From Oscillospiraceae bacterium (GTDB lineage: Bacteria; Bacillota; Clostridia; Oscillospirales; SIG627): a stretch of DNA of 63,614 nt. Below are positions 62,076-63,614 of the stretch, piece after piece. Position numbers and translations under genes: made by a program. The stretch spans positions 1-63,614 of the forward strand of contig JAYFRN010000002.1 of the NCBI GenBank assembly GCA_034925865.1, written 5' to 3'. A model generated the notes under the pieces. It worked only from the letters and a program-made list of their open reading frames with translations, did no database searches and was not told where the DNA came from. How positions within the stretch are numbered: the first letter of the stretch is position 1; each line of letters starts with the position of its first letter.

Positions 62076-62647
62076 ATTTTTCCCTTTTCCTTTGCGTTTG
62101 ACAAGCGGCACATTGACCAGTTAAAACTCGATTTTTTAATTTTTTCGCATATATTCCAGAGATTATCTACTGTAATCAAAGCCACATTTCTATTTTCAAG
62201 CTCTGATTCTAAATTCTTAATTACTACCTGTGAAACAGGTTTCTGAATCTTTTCACTGACGTAATATCCTGCGATTTCATCCTGCTGATAGAAATCATCC
62301 GAATTAAATTCATATAAATATAATGTGATACTTTTAAGCAGATCGAGCCAATCTTTTTCAATTATAACCGCGTGTGAATAACCCTTGGGCAGGTATTTTT
62401 CAATATCTTCTTTAGATGTGTTTTTACCCACATGATATGTCACTCTGGGACAGTTTCGCGGCGTCATGAAATTCGGCAACGTCCTTTCGCATAACGCCCA
62501 GACAAGCCCGACATCGGGATTCATGTCTTTCCGGGTGGGAAGCCTCGGTTTAAAAATTTTTATATCTGCTTCTTCGCTTACATGAAAAAGTCGCAATAAT
62601 TTGCGTTCTATTTCAAAAAGCCCGTCTGTATATAAGATATTTGCCAT
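62072..62647 (-). CDS. DUF6886-like protein
   Basis: A 191-aa protein whose segment RLFHVSEEADIKIFKPRLP and WALCERTLPNFMTPRNCPRV match the family I know as DUF6886, of unknown function. The first 18 residues precede this conserved start and may be extra. It is the first gene of the minus-strand accessory array. Confidence 0.7.
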   Translation of the reverse strand: MANILYTDGLFEIERKLLRLFHVSEEADIKIFKPRLPTRKDMNPDVGLVWALCERTLPNFMTPRNCPRVTYHVGKNTSKEDIEKYLPKGYSHAVIIEKDWLDLLKSITLYLYEFNSDDFYQQDEIAGYYVSEKIQKPVSQVVIKNLESELENRNVALITVDNLWNICEKIKKSSFNWSMCRLSNAKEKGKI

Positions 62648-62891
62648 CGGGATTGATTATCTCCTGCTAATTATTGTTTTACATTTGTTCTTAGTATATA
62701 TCTTAAAGCTCCGCAGCTTTTATCTTAGAATCTGACAAGTATAATTTGTTTTATTATATCATTATTCTTGATGAAACGCCATTGCTTTCAATAAATTTAT
62801 GCAGCTTTTTATAAATATAGTATTTTGCATCAAAGCTTATAGATTGACGCCGCATTGATTGTAATTATCGCAAAATTTTTATATTGACCCA

Positions 62892-62920
62892 TTGATTTTT
62901 GCTTACTCACAGTGTATAAT
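62892..62920 (+). promoter_or_regulatory. Promoter of the tRNA-Ala gene
   Basis: TTGATT (62892-62897) and TATAAT (62915-62920) are separated by 17 bp and lie 39 bp before the tRNA. The remaining DNA in 62648-62891 is AT-rich with a small AAAGCT/AGCTTT hairpin (about 62704-62719) and no gene. Confidence 0.75.
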
Positions 62921-62958
62921 AATTAACGTTGGACAATTTGGGTATTATTACAAATAAC

Positions 62959-63034
62959 GGGGGCGTAGCTCAGCTGGGAGAGCGTACGGTTCGCATCCGT
63001 AAGGTCGAGAGTTCGATCCTCTTCGTCTCCACCA
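62959..63034 (+). tRNA. tRNA-Ala (anticodon CGC)
   Basis: A complete cloverleaf of 76 nt: acceptor GGGGGCG/CGTCTCC with two G-U pairs, D arm GCTC/GAGC, anticodon stem TACGG/CCGTA with loop TTCGCAT (anticodon CGC at 62992-62994), T arm GAGAG-TTCGATC-CTCTT, discriminator A and an encoded CCA. It reads GCG alanine codons. Confidence 0.95.
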
Positions 63035-63078
63035 AGTTCAGGAAAATCCACAAATAGTGGGTTTTCCTGAACTTTTTT
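63035..63078 (+). terminator. Terminator of the tRNA-Ala gene
   Basis: AGTTCAGGAAAA (63035-63046) pairs perfectly with TTTTCCTGAACT (63062-63073), with an inner CCAC/GTGG helix and six T at 63073-63078. It begins at the first base after the CCA end. Confidence 0.92.
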
Positions 63079-63104
63079 ATGTGGTGCATGACTCAGGTGC
63101 CCGC

Positions 63105-63430
63105 ATTTTATCATGCCCCGGATTGTCGGCACGATAGCTCTGTAATTCTTAAAGGAAACATTGAAATCTACCTAAATATTGTAATCCCTGCCAACGCGGA
63201 CGGCCTTGATGAACTGCGATACAATCATTTTCTTTGCCTCGAAGGAACTTTTGTCGTACAGGTCGGCCCAGCTAAGCAGGCGGTCATACTCGCGTTTTAA
63301 CCCTTCCGAAGTTTCAAGCAGCACATGTACTTCCGTTTCTGCTGCGTCGGCGCTTGCCTGCGCTTCTTTGATCTGCGCTTCGGTTTGCTCCGCTTGGTAT
63401 TTGTATTTTGCGCATTTCGGCAATATTACA
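63105..63430 (-). pseudogene. C-terminal remnant of a large serine recombinase
   Basis: On the minus strand the frame reads YEYQAEQTEAQ-like coiled coil, then LLSWADLYDKSSFEAKKMIV and SQFIKAVRVGRDYNI, a text typical of the end of clostridial large serine recombinases of conjugative and phage elements. A TAG at 63172-63174 interrupts the frame, after which VDFNVSFKNY, the usual continuation, follows in frame. The N-terminal catalytic domain is absent; the fragment begins near 63430. It is a decayed mobile-element trace beside tRNA-Ala. Confidence 0.75.
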
Positions 63431-63511
63431 TAACAGATTCAAATTCCGATATACCGTTTCTCTGCTGCTATTGCAACGTCAAGCTTTACCTATGATGACG
63501 CGGGAAGATTG

Positions 63512-63610
63512 TTATTAAAACGGCAATCAAATAATTATTGTTTTGAGAAAAAGCCCATATACCAGAGCATTTTGTTTCTTAAAGCTGTAATAATTATTGC
63601 CTTATTAATA
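63512..63610 (-). repeat. Dispersed palindromic repeat, copy H
   Basis: It begins TTATTAAAACGGCAATCAAATAA and ends ATAATTATTGCCTTATTAATA, with the core GAGAAAAAGCCCATATACCAGAGC. The orientation is that of copy G. It is close to full length but diverged, and ends 4 nt before the window edge. The 63431-63511 stretch before it holds only a possible RHS-repeat fragment. Confidence 0.82.
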
Positions 63611-63614
63611 TAAG

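Noticed and set aside
42528-62647. Integron-type cassette array with attC sites
   Set aside because: Gene borders lack attC-like paired core sites and no tyrosine integrase is present; the repeats are fragments of coding genes.
62923-63132. Minus-strand frame across the tRNA-Ala region
   Set aside because: It is the antisense of the tRNA and its terminator; only its first part belongs to the in-frame end of the recombinase remnant.
63440-63511. RHS-repeat protein fragment
   Set aside because: Only about eleven residues look RHS-like, too short to call as a gene; mentioned in the findings instead.
1-63614. CRISPR array
   Set aside because: No regularly spaced direct repeats with variable spacers were found; the only multi-copy short repeat is the dispersed palindromic element.

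Overview
The window is a chromosomal segment that looks like a member of the class Clostridia (Bacillota). The grounds are strong AGGAGG-type ribosome binding sites, frequent TTG and GTG starts, a clostridial accBCD-fab operon using FabK, a Feo/DtxR iron locus, a SpoIID-like protein and a class I c-di-GMP riboswitch. The genus cannot be read from the sequence. Several genes are interrupted at short A runs or lack a normal start codon, so either recent decay or assembly errors should be kept in mind.

Layout. 0-3.6 kb: two terminator-like hairpins, a PIG-L deacetylase, an unassigned barrel-type protein and a DtxR-family regulator. 3.7-6.2 kb: feoA-feoB with structured leader and intercistronic RNA. 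6.4-13.1 kb: a phosphate regulon in the order pstS, pstC, pstA, pstB, phoU, response regulator, histidine kinase. The binding protein looks circularly permuted, and a leader sequence is duplicated in front of pstA and pstB. 13.3-20.1 kb: a LuxR-type HTH protein and a 2,099-residue membrane-anchored protein with two VWA domains. 20.6-21.8 kb: a frameshifted GGDEF protein. 21.9-23.1 kb: a perfect-consensus promoter, a c-di-GMP-I riboswitch, about 370 nt of further strongly structured RNA, and a DUF192 gene. 23.2-27.5 kb: a beta-helix protein, an unassigned protein and a DUF6056-like membrane protein. 27.7-37.0 kb: the complete type II fatty-acid initiation and elongation operon on the minus strand. 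37.1-41.5 kb: an ECF sigma/anti-sigma pair, a cell-wall amidase and a SpoIID/peptidoglycan-binding protein.

42.5-62.7 kb: about 25 single-domain or fused small-molecule enzymes, all on the minus strand (NUDIX, GNAT, P-loop kinases, metallophosphoesterases, HAD, HD, MazG, formyltransferase, APH(3'), serine hydrolase, methyltransferase, ABC exporter). Many overlap by 1 or 4 nt. Fragments of two resident genes, the tail of a GNAT gene and the head of a DUF1848 gene, recur at gene junctions inside this array, suggesting repeated cassette-like exchange. The array ends near tRNA-Ala(CGC), which is followed by the decayed C-terminus of a large serine recombinase. This fits an accessory island at a tRNA gene.

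A dispersed palindromic element of about 105 bp, with 13-bp terminal inverted repeats and a conserved inner hairpin, occurs eight times, mostly just after gene ends. It behaves like a MITE or REP-type repeat that may double as a terminator.
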